Assembly: GCA_023474345.1 (NCBI GenBank)
Contig: JAMCXS010000018.1
Coordinates: 1 to 42,104 of the forward strand
From: Acidobacteriota bacterium
Lineage (GTDB): Bacteria; Acidobacteriota; Terriglobia; UBA7540
Length of the DNA stretch: 42,104 bases
Reading direction: 5' to 3'
Positions 8,875 through 18,404 of the stretch are shown here, piece by piece (position 1 is the stretch's first letter; each line of letters opens with the position of its first letter). Under the pieces are notes generated by a model that was not told where the DNA came from, searched no databases, and worked only from the letters and a program-made list of their open reading frames with translations. The position numbers and the translations under genes are program-made.

Positions 8875-10755
8875 ATGGCAGACAGCCTTCACGAAGAGGA
8901 AGTTCTCGGCAAAGCTTATGACGCCCGGCTGATGCGGCGGCTGCTCGGATATCTGCGGCCCTATCGGCGGGTGGTTTTCTTTGCCCTCATCGCAATTTTC
9001 TTCTATGGATTGCTGCAAGCGGTACCTCCGTACCTGCTGAAGGTGGAGGTTGACCGGTACCTGGACCCCACAAGCCACCGCCAGATTCCGCAATTTCTGG
9101 CCCGGTTTCTCAGCCCGAACCCGCGCGTCGGTATTCTTCAGATCGCCTTCATCATCTTTTTGCCCACCGTCCTGCTGACGTTTTTCCTGCAATTTGCCCA
9201 GACGTTTGCCATGCAACTGGTTGGGCAAAAAGTCATGTATGACCTGCGCAAGCAGATCTTCGGCCACCTCCAGCGCCTGCAGATGAGCTTCTTTGACCGC
9301 AATCCTGTAGGCCGGCTTGTTACGCGCGTTACCACCGACGTGGACGTGCTGAACGATCTGTTCGCTTCCGGCGTGGTGGCCGTCTTCGGCGATTTCTTTA
9401 CGCTGCTCAGCATTATGGTGGTCATGCTCAAACTCGACTGGCGGCTCGCCCTGCTGACGTTTTCCGTTTTGCCCCTGATTGTTCTGGTCACCGTGGCCTT
9501 CCGCAAGGCGGTGCGGGATTCCTACCGGCGCATTCGCCTGGCCATTGCCCGGATCAACGCCTACCTTCAGGAGCACATTACCGGCATGGCGGTGCTGCAA
9601 CTGTTCAATCGGGAAGAGCGCAGTTTTGAGGAGTTCGAGGAAATCAACCGGGCTCACATGAAAGCCTACAAGGACTCGATCATGGCCTACGGGCTGTTCT
9701 ACCCCACGGTAGAATTCCTCGGCGTGCTGGCGATCGTCGTGATCCTCTACAAGGGCGGCGACATGGCCCTGGGCAACACGGTAACCATCGGAACACTCAT
9801 CGCATTTATCCAGTATTCCCAGCGGTTCTTTCGGCCCATCCAGGATCTCAGTGACAAGTACAACATCCTGCAGGCGGCCATGGCCAGTTCCGAACGGATC
9901 TTCAAGCTGCTGGACACGCCTGTCAGGATTGCCGATCCTCCCAAACCCCGGCGGCTCGAAAAACCGCAGGGAAGCGTGGAATTCCGCAAGGTCGGATTTG
10001 CGTACCGGGACGGCCACCGCGTCCTCGAAGACGTCTCATTTTCCATCGAACCCGGAGAAACCGTGGCCGTCGTCGGGCATACGGGTGCGGGCAAGACGAC
10101 GCTCACCAACCTTTTGCTGCGTTTCTATGACGTTCAGGATGGCTCGGTGATGTTCGACGGCGTCGATGTGCGCGAATTGAAGCTTCAGGACCTCCGGAAG
10201 AATTTTGCCGTCGTCCTGCAGGATCCTTTTCTCTTTTCGGGAACTATCGCCAGCAATATCCGTATGGGCACTCCGGGCATTTCCGACCGGCAAGTTCGCG
10301 AGGCGGCTCGGCGCGTCAACATGCTGGATTTCATTGAAAGCCTTCCCGGTGGTTTCGATGAACCCGTCAAGGAGCGGGGCGCCACGCTTTCCTCCGGGCA
10401 AAAACAACTGCTTTCCTTTGCCCGTGCCCTGGCCCACAACCCCAGGATTCTGATATTGGATGAAGCCACGTCCAGCGTGGACCCGGAAACCGAGCACCTG
10501 ATCCGGGAAGGCCTTCAGCGACTGCTTGAAAATCGCACTTCGCTGGTGATCGCTCATCGTCTCTCCACCATCCAGAACGCCTCAAAAATTGTCGTCATGC
10601 ACAAAGGACGGGTACGCGAGGTCGGCACGCACCAGGAATTGCTTCGCCAGCAGGGAATTTATTTCAAGCTTTATCAGCTTCAATACAAGGATCAGGAGCT
10701 TTTTGCCGCTTCTACCGGCTTAGCCAACGAATCATGTCAAAAACCAGCCTCATGA
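8875..10755 (+). CDS. ABC exporter half-transporter, subunit B (variant signature LSSGQ)
   Basis: The 626-residue partner subunit has a membrane domain (about 20-340) with a larger first periplasmic loop than subunit A, and an ATPase domain: Walker A GHTGAGKTT (401-409), Q-loop Gln449, Walker B ILILDE with the catalytic Glu530, and H-loop His561. Its signature reads LSSGQ (505-509) instead of LSGGQ. In a head-to-tail dimer that signature would face the Walker site of subunit A, which lacks its Glu. So one composite site is doubly degenerate and the other is fully canonical, which supports an obligate heterodimer. A tail of about 35 residues follows the last ATPase helix. The last 22 bases overlap the start of lpxB, so the two are probably translationally coupled. 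Confidence 0.92.
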   Translation: MADSLHEEEVLGKAYDARLMRRLLGYLRPYRRVVFFALIAIFFYGLLQAVPPYLLKVEVDRYLDPTSHRQIPQFLARFLSPNPRVGILQIAFIIFLPTVLLTFFLQFAQTFAMQLVGQKVMYDLRKQIFGHLQRLQMSFFDRNPVGRLVTRVTTDVDVLNDLFASGVVAVFGDFFTLLSIMVVMLKLDWRLALLTFSVLPLIVLVTVAFRKAVRDSYRRIRLAIARINAYLQEHITGMAVLQLFNREERSFEEFEEINRAHMKAYKDSIMAYGLFYPTVEFLGVLAIVVILYKGGDMALGNTVTIGTLIAFIQYSQRFFRPIQDLSDKYNILQAAMASSERIFKLLDTPVRIADPPKPRRLEKPQGSVEFRKVGFAYRDGHRVLEDVSFSIEPGETVAVVGHTGAGKTTLTNLLLRFYDVQDGSVMFDGVDVRELKLQDLRKNFAVVLQDPFLFSGTIASNIRMGTPGISDRQVREAARRVNMLDFIESLPGGFDEPVKERGATLSSGQKQLLSFARALAHNPRILILDEATSSVDPETEHLIREGLQRLLENRTSLVIAHRLSTIQNASKIVVMHKGRVREVGTHQELLRQQGIYFKLYQLQYKDQELFAASTGLANESCQKPAS

Positions 10756-11903
10756 TGGTTGCGGGAGAACGATCCGGTGACGTTTACGGAGCCGCCCTGG
10801 CCTGTCAACTCAACGCCCGGATCAGCGACCTCGAGGTTTTCGGTTGCGGCGGCGAGGCCATGCGCAGCGCCGGCGTCGATACAACCGTCGATCTCCATCA
10901 AATCGCGCTGATCGGCATCTTAGAGGTTGTATCAGGACTCCCCAGGGCCTACGCGGCCATGCGGCGACTGGTGCGAGAATCAGCACGCCGGGAGCCCTCG
11001 CTCGCAATCCTTATCGATTCCCCTTCCTTCAACCTCAGACTGGCCAAAAGGCTCAAGCGGCAGGGCGTTCAGGTGATTTACTTTGTAAGCCCCCAAATCT
11101 GGGCCTGGAAAAAATGGCGGATTAAAAAGATTAAGGCCTGCGTAGACAAGATGCTGTGTCTGTTCGACTTCGAGGAAGAAATCTACGAGAAGGCAGGTGT
11201 GCCGGTCGAGTACGTCGGCCATCCTTTGGTTGACCTGGCCGGTCCCCGGCATAGCCGGGAGGAGTTTTTCGACCGGGCCGGACTGGATCTGTGCCTTCCT
11301 ACGGTCGCGCTGCTGCCGGGAAGCCGCAAGACCGAAGCCATTTACAATCTTCCGACCATGCTCGACGCGGCCGCCCGCCTGTCGTCGTCGCGCCCCATCC
11401 AATTTGTCATCGCCGCGGCTCCCACTCTTGACCCCTCCTGGCTCGAGTCCATAGTCGCGAAATGTAACGTAGAAAAAGTCACGATTCGCACGCTCAGCCG
11501 GGCAACGCACGATGTGCTTGAGCACTGCGACGTAGCCGTGGTGGCCAGCGGCACGGCCACCATCGAAGCGGCGCTGTGCGAACGTCCCATGGTGGTGGTT
11601 TACCGTGTCTCCTCGTTCACCGCCGTGTGCGCCAGGGCGCTGATCAAGGTTCCGTTTTACAGCATGGTGAATCTGCTGGCCGGCAAAGCTGTGGTGCCCG
11701 AGTTAATTCAAGACGACTTTGACGCAGCCCATGTAGCGGCGCAAGTGGCGACTTTGCTTGATAACAGCGAAGCCCGCCATCAGATGGTCCGGGGCCTCCG
11801 CAAGGTCAAGTCACGCCTGGGTCCGGGAGGAGCCATCGAGCGGGCGGCCGAGGCCGTAGTCCGTCACCTTCAGCTTGTGGGGGCATCCATAAACGGTGGT
11901 TGA
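10734..11903 (+). CDS. lpxB: Lipid-A-disaccharide synthase
   Basis: LpxB condenses UDP-2,3-diacylglucosamine with lipid X to form the beta-1,6 disaccharide of lipid A at the inner face of the cytoplasmic membrane. The 389-residue length is normal. Family landmarks are clear: the N-terminal MVAGERSGDVYGAAL, the IDSPSFNLRLAKRLK and VYFVSPQIWAWKKWRI-like region, YVGHPLVD near the middle, LLPGSRKTE, and ASGTATIEAAL with the VVVYRVSSF stretch in the C-terminal half (GT-B fold, family GT19). The start overlaps subunit B of the ABC exporter by 22 bases. This shows the organism makes a lipid A-type outer membrane and makes lipid A export a reasonable guess for the exporter. Confidence 0.95.
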   Translation: MSKTSLMMVAGERSGDVYGAALACQLNARISDLEVFGCGGEAMRSAGVDTTVDLHQIALIGILEVVSGLPRAYAAMRRLVRESARREPSLAILIDSPSFNLRLAKRLKRQGVQVIYFVSPQIWAWKKWRIKKIKACVDKMLCLFDFEEEIYEKAGVPVEYVGHPLVDLAGPRHSREEFFDRAGLDLCLPTVALLPGSRKTEAIYNLPTMLDAAARLSSSRPIQFVIAAAPTLDPSWLESIVAKCNVEKVTIRTLSRATHDVLEHCDVAVVASGTATIEAALCERPMVVVYRVSSFTAVCARALIKVPFYSMVNLLAGKAVVPELIQDDFDAAHVAAQVATLLDNSEARHQMVRGLRKVKSRLGPGGAIERAAEAVVRHLQLVGASINGG

Positions 11904-11925
11904 AGCATCCTTCCAAATGGGCACA

Positions 11926-11952
11926 TTGACGCAAGAACCTAAAGAGTGTAAT
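11926..11952 (+). promoter_or_regulatory. Putative promoter for the M1-like gene
   Basis: TTGACG (11926-11931) and TGTAAT (11947-11952) each match five of six consensus bases but are separated by only 15 bases. The location between the lpxB stop and an ATG at 12031 supports it and also favours that ATG over the much longer open frame that overlaps lpxB. Confidence 0.4.
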
Positions 11953-12030
11953 TTTATTGTACACGAATCAGATTACGCGACCGGAAATGTGCCATCAATC
12001 ACATTCTGCCTTGAAAGGCTTACATCTTCC

Positions 12031-14052
12031 ATGATGCGTGTCCGATTGTTCCGCAGGCTGACGGGGAGTGGCAGTTCTGAATTGCCGGCTCGCTGTGCGC
12101 TCGCGGCCACCCTTGTGGGGGCTATCCTTCTTGCCGGAGCCACAAAGGCCTCGGCCGCTAGCGCGGGATTTGCCGTTACCAAGTACACCATCAATGCGCA
12201 ACTCTATCCCTCCACCCACATTCTGAACGCCACCGCGAAGATTGACTTCGTCCCCCAAACCAGCCTCACCGAACTCGATTTCCAGCTCAATAGCGCCCTA
12301 CGCGTGGATAAGGCGGTAGATGCGAGCGGCCAGAACATCCAGTTTCAACAAACGGGTCTGATCCTTCGCCTGAACTTGGTCAACCCGCTCACCGCCGGGA
12401 CCGCTTCTTCGGTCACCGTCAGCTACAAAGGAAGCCTCGCTTCATCGGAAGGAAGCCCTATCGAAGGTCTGAAATTGGCGTATGTCGGGCCTGAAGGTTC
12501 CTACCTGCTATACCCCGGACGCTGGTTCCCCGTCTGTTCGCCCGGTCTCCACCGCTTCGCGGCAAGCATGCACATCACCGTCCCCTCCGGCGAGACCGTC
12601 GTTGCCTCCGGCGCCACTTCGGCTCCCACGGGCGGGGCCGGCAATGTCACCTATTCATTCGATTACGACAAGCCATCCTTCCCGGGCAGCGTGTTTGCCG
12701 GGAATTATACGGTTCAACACGAGACGGCCTTCGGGGCCGATATTGCTCTCTACCTGGACCCCACCGATGTAAACTACGCGGCGGACTACGGCGCGACGAC
12801 TGCGAAGATTTTAAGCTTTTATTCTTCCACCTTCGGCTCACTGCCCAACGGGAATCTTGCCGTGGTGGAGATTCCCAACGGTACGGTGGGAGGTTACTCC
12901 GCGCCCGGCGTCGTGGCAATTGCCAAGCGAGGATTTTCGGAACCTGTAAACGACCAGTTGTTGGCCCATGAAATTGCGCGGCAGTGGTGGCGCTGCCTTC
13001 TAAGTCCTGCCACGCCTGATGACAATTTCCTGGACGATGGGCTTTCCCTGTATTCCATGGCGCTCTATGTGCAAAAAAGCCAGGGCGACACGGCTTTCGA
13101 AAACCTGATGAATACCACTGCCATCGGCGCCCTTACGCATGAAGAAGCTGCTCCCATCAGCCAGGCAGGCTCGATTCCTCCCTTTACGCCGGAATACGAG
13201 TCGATCGTCTCTCAGAAGGGCGCTATGGTCTTCAATATGCTTCGCTGGGTCATCGGCGACACCGCTTTCGCCGAAACTCTCCAAAGCATGGTTCGCCAGT
13301 ACGCCTGGAAGTCCATTACCACTCAGGACTTTGAGCAACTCGCAGAAAAGGCCAGTAATCAGCAGTTGACGTACTTCTTTGCGCAGTGGGTGACTTCCAC
13401 CGGAGTGCCTCAATTCAAGCGCTCGTGGGCGGTCTATCGTGTCGGACAGCATTACCAGGTGGTGGGCAAGATTCAGCAGGATCTCGACATCTTCCGAATG
13501 CCCGTCGATGTCCGCGTCTTCTCCGAGGGCCGGAGGCCGGTCGACGAACGCGTCGAGATGGTCGGGACCACGGCGGACTTCACGGTTAATACAGTCACCC
13601 GGCCGACCCGCGTGGAAGTCGATCCCGGCAGCCACATTCTGAAGCTCACAGACAAGATTAAGACCGAGGTGGAGATCGCCAGAGGCGACCAGCTTGTCGC
13701 GCAGCAGGCTTACCTGGAAGCCATCAAGCAATACCAAAAGGTCGTGGAGCAGAATAAGAACAACTCACTCGCCCACTTCCGCATGGGGCAGATTTACTTC
13801 ACGCTCCACAATTACAACGCCGCCGCGGAAGAATTGCGAGCCGCTCTGGACGGAAATTTACAGCCCAAATGGGTGGAAGTCTGGAGCCATCTTATCCTGG
13901 GTGAGATCTTCGATGTCACCGGCCAGCGTGACCGCGCCCTGAACGAGTACCAGCGTGCTCTGCAGACTCGGGACAATACGCAGGGCGCTCTCGACCTGGC
14001 GAACCGCTACATTCAGAAGCCTTACACCGAACCGAGCCGCGCCAGCGGATAA
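12031..14052 (+). CDS. Secreted M1 aminopeptidase-like protein, probably inactive, with TPR-like C-terminus
   Basis: The chosen start (12031, with GAAAGG 12 bases upstream) gives 673 residues with a signal peptide ending near KASAASA; the longer frame from 11896 overlaps lpxB and hides that signal inside the protein. The fold follows gluzincin/M1 proteins: an N-terminal beta domain, then a catalytic-like domain. However, the zinc motif HExxH reads HEIAR (His313, Glu314, Arg317) and the third-ligand Glu, 18 residues on, is Asp336 in FLDDG. The substrate-binding GAMEN loop is replaced by NGTVGGYSAPG. Peptidase activity is therefore unlikely. Residues from about 555 to 660 form TPR-like helices (YLEAIKQYQKVVEQ, AHFRMGQIYF, ALNEYQRALQT). 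A scaffold or binding role outside the cytoplasm is inference. Confidence 0.8.
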   Translation: MMRVRLFRRLTGSGSSELPARCALAATLVGAILLAGATKASAASAGFAVTKYTINAQLYPSTHILNATAKIDFVPQTSLTELDFQLNSALRVDKAVDASGQNIQFQQTGLILRLNLVNPLTAGTASSVTVSYKGSLASSEGSPIEGLKLAYVGPEGSYLLYPGRWFPVCSPGLHRFAASMHITVPSGETVVASGATSAPTGGAGNVTYSFDYDKPSFPGSVFAGNYTVQHETAFGADIALYLDPTDVNYAADYGATTAKILSFYSSTFGSLPNGNLAVVEIPNGTVGGYSAPGVVAIAKRGFSEPVNDQLLAHEIARQWWRCLLSPATPDDNFLDDGLSLYSMALYVQKSQGDTAFENLMNTTAIGALTHEEAAPISQAGSIPPFTPEYESIVSQKGAMVFNMLRWVIGDTAFAETLQSMVRQYAWKSITTQDFEQLAEKASNQQLTYFFAQWVTSTGVPQFKRSWAVYRVGQHYQVVGKIQQDLDIFRMPVDVRVFSEGRRPVDERVEMVGTTADFTVNTVTRPTRVEVDPGSHILKLTDKIKTEVEIARGDQLVAQQAYLEAIKQYQKVVEQNKNNSLAHFRMGQIYFTLHNYNAAAEELRAALDGNLQPKWVEVWSHLILGEIFDVTGQRDRALNEYQRALQTRDNTQGALDLANRYIQKPYTEPSRASG

Positions 14053-14079
14053 CTGAAGTTCCGGCGCCCTGGCTCATTA

Positions 14080-15219
14080 TCATCGCTGGAATTTCAGGCC
14101 CGTCAGTTGAGGCGCGGCAACGCCTCGATGCTGGATCAGCACCTTGAACAAACTTCCCATGCCCTCGGGATAAAGCAACCGCTTCAACTGCAACCTGGCT
14201 TGGAGCCTGCTCGCTTCGCTCTCGTCCGGTCCGTAAAGGTCCCGGAACTCATCTGCTTCACCAAGACCCATCAGGAAACGCTCCTGAGTTGTGAACCCCG
14301 TTCGCTCAAGCCCTTTTCCCTTCCCGGCATCAATCAGCGCGCTGAAGTTGACGTGCGCCGTTAGATCCTGCTCGCCCGGCGCAGTGTACAAGTCTGCACT
14401 CGCCACATGGCGGTGATAAGCCATCAGGGTGCCGGCGGAACGCTCCGGCAAATAAAGCCTTTCCGCAAGATCTCCGTAGTCGATGGTGATGACGAAACCT
14501 CGGGCCAGTTTTTCTGCGACCGACCGAAACCATTGCATGGCCGCCAGGCTAACCTCGACACGGGAACCTTCTTCCAGCTCGTGGGCATAACGGGCCACCG
14601 CGCCCGCCACCTCCGAGCTGCTGATCGGTCCGAACCTCTCAACCAGCGCTCCGCCCTCGGCGTGGACGTAGACTTCCTTTAAGCGGCCCTGAAAACGGGT
14701 CACGACCGCAACAGGAAAAGCGTCCGCGAGTTCGTTGGAGAAAAAGCACCCGGTAACCGGCGGCAGATCTTCAAGCGTGGCGGCTATTTGAATTCGATCT
14801 TGCAGTCCGGCCTCTGCGAATTTCACGCCCAGGCGCGCCTGCACGGGTGGACCAGGCTCGACCACCACATATTCCAAGACACGGTCGAACTCCGGCCAGC
14901 GCAGCTTGACCCACTCCAGAAAATCGCGCGCAAACAGTCCTCTTCCCGCGCCCATTTCCACCCAGGTAAAGTGGCGGGGCCGCCCCAGAATTTCCCACAT
15001 TTCGACCGCCTGCCGGGCTAGCAGCCGGGCGAACACCGGGTGAAGATCGGAACTGGTAAAGTAATCGCCCCCGACCCCGGTACGCTCGGCGCGCTGCATG
15101 TAATAGCCATGCTCCGGGTGATAAAGGCACAGCGCCATGTAGCGTTCAAAGGTGATTGGACCTGAACGGGCAAGCGTCTGGAGAAGATCAGCTTTAAGTG
15201 GCGTTTGACGATTATTCAA
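14080..15219 (-). CDS. MidA/NDUFAF7-family SAM-dependent methyltransferase
   Basis: The protein matches the MidA family (former DUF185). In mitochondria and Dictyostelium its relatives methylate an arginine of a complex I subunit and are needed for complex I assembly; the bacterial substrate is not established. Visible features are the N-terminal ITFERYMALCLYHPEHGYY, the GGDYFTSSDLHPVFARLLARQ block, and the SAM-binding VEMGAGRG (87-94). Further on come VEPGP, a FSNELADAFPV motif, and the late IDYGDLAERLY. The start is a TTG at 15219, six bases after AGGGA. The 379-residue length is normal. It ends convergently with the M1-like gene, only 27 bases away. Confidence 0.9.
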   Translation of the reverse strand: MNNRQTPLKADLLQTLARSGPITFERYMALCLYHPEHGYYMQRAERTGVGGDYFTSSDLHPVFARLLARQAVEMWEILGRPRHFTWVEMGAGRGLFARDFLEWVKLRWPEFDRVLEYVVVEPGPPVQARLGVKFAEAGLQDRIQIAATLEDLPPVTGCFFSNELADAFPVAVVTRFQGRLKEVYVHAEGGALVERFGPISSSEVAGAVARYAHELEEGSRVEVSLAAMQWFRSVAEKLARGFVITIDYGDLAERLYLPERSAGTLMAYHRHVASADLYTAPGEQDLTAHVNFSALIDAGKGKGLERTGFTTQERFLMGLGEADEFRDLYGPDESEASRLQARLQLKRLLYPEGMGSLFKVLIQHRGVAAPQLTGLKFQR

Positions 15220-15319
15220 GGGATTCCCTGAGGGGAAAATCGCGGTCTGATTCTTTCAGCCCCATACTCATGCCCATGCAGGACCATCATTCCAATCTCA
15301 GATCCTGCCGACGGCTCCC

Positions 15320-15853
15320 TCAAGCTCCTTCTGCTTCCGGACGGGCCATAAGTTTCTTATAGGTCTCCTCGAACACTTTGAGGGCTGCATCGTCAAAGAG
15401 GACAAAGTAAATCTTCTCAAGGCTGCTGCGCGACTTGAGATGCTCGAGGACTGCCCAAATCATAATGTCGGCGCACTCGTTCATCGGGAACCCGGCAACT
15501 CCCGTCCCAATCGCCGGAAAGGCAATCGTCTTCAGCCCTTTTTCCTCAGCTCGCAGCAAGCTGTTCCGTGTCGAGTCCTGAAGTGATTCAGCCGTCGTCT
15601 GGCCGCCCAGCCGCATGCTTGCCGCGTGGATCACGTAGCAGGCCTTCAGATTTCCTCCCGGGGTCACCGCCGCCTGGCCCAGGCGGATCGGCCCGATGCG
15701 GTCGCATTCCTCCTGTATCCGGGGACCGCCCTTGCGCCGAATAGCCCCGGCCACGCCCGCTCCCAACACCAGGTCGTTGTTTGCGGCGTTCACGATCGCA
15801 TCGACTTCCATGTTGGTAATGTCGCCCTTTAAAAAGTATATCTTAGCAGGCAT
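15320..15853 (-). CDS. Macro-domain protein (ADP-ribose / O-acetyl-ADP-ribose processing)
   Basis: This is a stand-alone macro domain of 177 residues, the YmdB-like type that binds ADP-ribose and often deacetylates O-acetyl-ADP-ribose or removes ADP-ribose from proteins. It has the [17 protein letters not shown] start (Asp11 region and the NAANN at 22-26), the [14 protein letters not shown] loop, and the phosphate-binding [12 protein letters not shown] (112-123), with the late IYFVLFDD strand. Nothing suggests membrane association. A start ATG follows GAGGGA closely. The neighbours (MidA and GH31) do not hint at a pathway; no ADP-ribosyltransferase toxin or sirtuin is next to it, so a defence-type pair is not supported here. 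Confidence 0.93.
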   Translation of the reverse strand: MPAKIYFLKGDITNMEVDAIVNAANNDLVLGAGVAGAIRRKGGPRIQEECDRIGPIRLGQAAVTPGGNLKACYVIHAASMRLGGQTTAESLQDSTRNSLLRAEEKGLKTIAFPAIGTGVAGFPMNECADIMIWAVLEHLKSRSSLEKIYFVLFDDAALKVFEETYKKLMARPEAEGA

Positions 15854-16055
15854 ATTCCCTCGATCGTGTAAGGCTGAAGATACCCAAAGAATAGCCTCAG
15901 ATAATAGGTCTTGGCTACTGATTTCACCTGTAAAATGCCAGGCTTCTTATCCAGGATTCTCTTCCGTGAAAACCCGCCGGCGCAGGCCACAATGGCCAGC
16001 ACCATGCGCCTGGCTGCCGGCGCAGCCCATTGCCTCGATGCTTCAACGGAGTTCG

Positions 16056-18404
16056 TCACCGTCGAACCGTAATTGGCTGCCCGTCATAATGCACAACTTT
16101 GTCAACGGGTTCTGTTGGGCTGACCCCGTTGCCGTGACCTTCCGACACCCAAATGATATCGAAAGTTCGGCTCTGGAGCATACCCGGAAAGCTGCCTTGC
16201 CGCAAGCCAATGGTAAGCGTCTGTGTGGCGTCATCCCAGCGCATGGGGATGGTAGCTCGCGCTCCCTTTTCGTAGTCGTAAGTCGTGCCGTCATCCTCGT
16301 AAAGCGTAAAGTCGCCATCAGCGCCGGGGTAAATCCGAAGTTCGATAGGATCTTCAGGTTTCTGGCCGGTGTACTGCATCTCCGGCCCCATGGGGAGAAT
16401 GGAACCCGCGCGCACGAACAAAGGCAAGGTCTCAAGCGGCGCGGGCGTCGTGATGAACCGACCGCCGGAGCGTCGCCTTCCCGTCCAGAAGTTGTACCAC
16501 GTTGCCAGCGGCAGATAGAGACGGCGGCTGTGAACGCCCGGGTCCGTGACCGGATTCACCATGATCTCCGGGCCAAACAGAAACTGATTGCCGATATCGA
16601 GGACTTCGGCATCGTCCGGGAAATCCATCACCAAGGGGCGCATCATGGTATAGCCTTGACTGGTCACCCGCCAAGCAACTGAATAAATGTAAGGCATCAG
16701 CCGATAGCGCAGCATGTCGTATTTGGTCAGGATAGATTGCGCCTGGTCGCCATAGGACCACAATTCATTGGTATTCGGATTCCGGGTGCCGTGCACTCGG
16801 AAAATCGGACAGAATGCTCCATACTCGAACCAGCGAACAAATAACTCTCGATAGGCCGGAAGCGTAGGGTTTCCCCCGGCGAAACCGCCGATGTCGGTCG
16901 TCCAGTAGGGAAGGCCGGAGAGCGAGTAGTTCAAGCCGGCCGGAATCTGCCGTCTGAAGGCATGCCAATTCGCAGCAATGTCTCCCGACCAGGCAGCCGC
17001 GGCGTTGCGCTGCATGCCGGGGGCTGCCGAACGCGTGAGGATGAAAACTCTCTTGTCCTGCGTGACTTGGCGCTGGCCCTGGTAGACCGCCATAGTGGTC
17101 ATGAGCGGATAAATATTGGCGTAGCGAGCACCGTTCCCCATAGCCGTCTTCGAACGAAGCATCACATTCTGTTCGCGCCTGGTTGTTTCCGGCTCGGTGG
17201 CATCTAGCCACCAGGCGTCAAACCCCAGACGGAAGAGGTTGTCATTAATCAGCTTCCAATAGAATGCCCGCGCTTTGGGGTTGAAGGCATCGTACAATCC
17301 GGCGCCCGGCCAACTGGTGGTAAGACTGTTAATGTGAATGAACCAGCCGTTCCGTTTGAAAATATCGAAGTTCTTTTCTCCTGGCATGAATCTGGGCCAC
17401 ACTGAGATCATCACGTGAAAATGCTCACGGTGCAGAGTATCCACCATTGCTTTGGGATCGGGATAAGTGTCATTGAAGACGAAAGATCCCATCTTGGTCC
17501 ACCAAAACCAGTCCTGCACGATGTTGTCTATGGGAATTCCGAGTTCCCGATACTTGTGGGCAATGCCCAGGATTTGTTTCTGCGATCGGTAGCGATTCTT
17601 ACATTGCCAGAAGCCATAAGACCACCTGCCGAATAGCGGAGCCCTGCCGGTAAGATCTCGGTATTCGGCGATGATCTTGTCAAACCCGGGTCCGTAGAGA
17701 AAGTAGTAATCGATGGTGTCAGCGAATTGTGAGTAGAGATACAGGGCACGAGGAAACCGGTTGTTGAATCGTGAGACCGAGGAGTTGTTCCAGAACATTC
17801 CGTACCCCAGTGAGGAGACATAGAAAGGGATGGAGATGTTCGTGTTGTCCTGCGACAAGTGGACAGATTCCCCGTTATAGTCCCAGACCCCGGACTGATG
17901 CTGTCCAAGCCCGTAGAACGCCTCGTCCGTTTTCGGGAAGAACAAATCCGTCGCGTGATATGTCCGTTCCCCGTTCACGGTTGCCGGCGTCATCGTCTTG
18001 CCGCCGTTATCTCCGCCTTCTTGCAAGAGAGTGTCGCCTGCCTGGTTTTGAAAAGTGAGGCCGCCGTTCTTGCGCGCCACGATAACGCGCAACTGCGAAG
18101 TCGAGAGGGTGATAACAGTGGGGTCCGTGGTTTCAAGTTTCCATGGCGCTCCCGGCCAGGAGGTCCGTACGATCATGGGATCCGGGTGCTGGGGAAACTG
18201 GTCCGTGGGTGAGTAGATCACATGAATAATGCTGGGCGTGCAGACCTGCAATTCCATCGCGCCAGTCTGCATCCGAAGAAGAACATCCTGTTTGTGCTGC
18301 TCAACCGCCGTAACCTTGCCGGAGGTTATTTGGGCAAATGCCAAACTCCCGGAGGAAAGAACGCTGATGAACAGAAAAAGCCTGCAAAATTGTTTCAATG
18401 CCAT
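16056..18404 (-). CDS. Secreted glycoside hydrolase family 31 enzyme (alpha-glucosidase/alpha-xylosidase type)
   Basis: The 782-residue product starts with a Sec signal peptide (LFLFISVLSSGSLAFA-Q) after GGAGGC and an ATG. An N-terminal beta-sandwich (about 30-240) precedes the (beta/alpha)8 barrel (about 250-590). The GH31 nucleophile lies in WWLDATEPE (Asp401) and the acid/base in AWSGDIAANW (Asp475); TTDIGGF and FRVHGTRNP also fit. C-terminal beta domains include a DUF5110-like GADGDFTLYEDDGTTYDYEKG. GH31 enzymes cleave alpha-linked glucose or xylose from oligosaccharides with retention of configuration; the WLDATEPE and DUF5110 pattern is closest to alpha-xylosidase/oligosaccharide subgroups, but specificity cannot be read reliably. 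It is likely periplasmic or extracellular and involved in polysaccharide use. Confidence 0.92.
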   Translation of the reverse strand: MALKQFCRLFLFISVLSSGSLAFAQITSGKVTAVEQHKQDVLLRMQTGAMELQVCTPSIIHVIYSPTDQFPQHPDPMIVRTSWPGAPWKLETTDPTVITLSTSQLRVIVARKNGGLTFQNQAGDTLLQEGGDNGGKTMTPATVNGERTYHATDLFFPKTDEAFYGLGQHQSGVWDYNGESVHLSQDNTNISIPFYVSSLGYGMFWNNSSVSRFNNRFPRALYLYSQFADTIDYYFLYGPGFDKIIAEYRDLTGRAPLFGRWSYGFWQCKNRYRSQKQILGIAHKYRELGIPIDNIVQDWFWWTKMGSFVFNDTYPDPKAMVDTLHREHFHVMISVWPRFMPGEKNFDIFKRNGWFIHINSLTTSWPGAGLYDAFNPKARAFYWKLINDNLFRLGFDAWWLDATEPETTRREQNVMLRSKTAMGNGARYANIYPLMTTMAVYQGQRQVTQDKRVFILTRSAAPGMQRNAAAAWSGDIAANWHAFRRQIPAGLNYSLSGLPYWTTDIGGFAGGNPTLPAYRELFVRWFEYGAFCPIFRVHGTRNPNTNELWSYGDQAQSILTKYDMLRYRLMPYIYSVAWRVTSQGYTMMRPLVMDFPDDAEVLDIGNQFLFGPEIMVNPVTDPGVHSRRLYLPLATWYNFWTGRRRSGGRFITTPAPLETLPLFVRAGSILPMGPEMQYTGQKPEDPIELRIYPGADGDFTLYEDDGTTYDYEKGARATIPMRWDDATQTLTIGLRQGSFPGMLQSRTFDIIWVSEGHGNGVSPTEPVDKVVHYDGQPITVRR

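Noticed and set aside
8863-10017. A 384-codon minus-strand frame opposite ABC subunit B
   Set aside because: It is antisense to a clear gene and its composition (His, Gln, Asp rich) is typical of an antisense shadow.
11896-12030. 45-residue N-terminal extension of the M1-like protein
   Set aside because: It would overlap lpxB and bury the signal peptide; a promoter candidate lies inside it.
15320-15853. Macro-domain protein as part of an ADP-ribosylation defence or toxin pair
   Set aside because: No ADP-ribosyltransferase, sirtuin or DarT-like gene is adjacent; neighbours are MidA and GH31.
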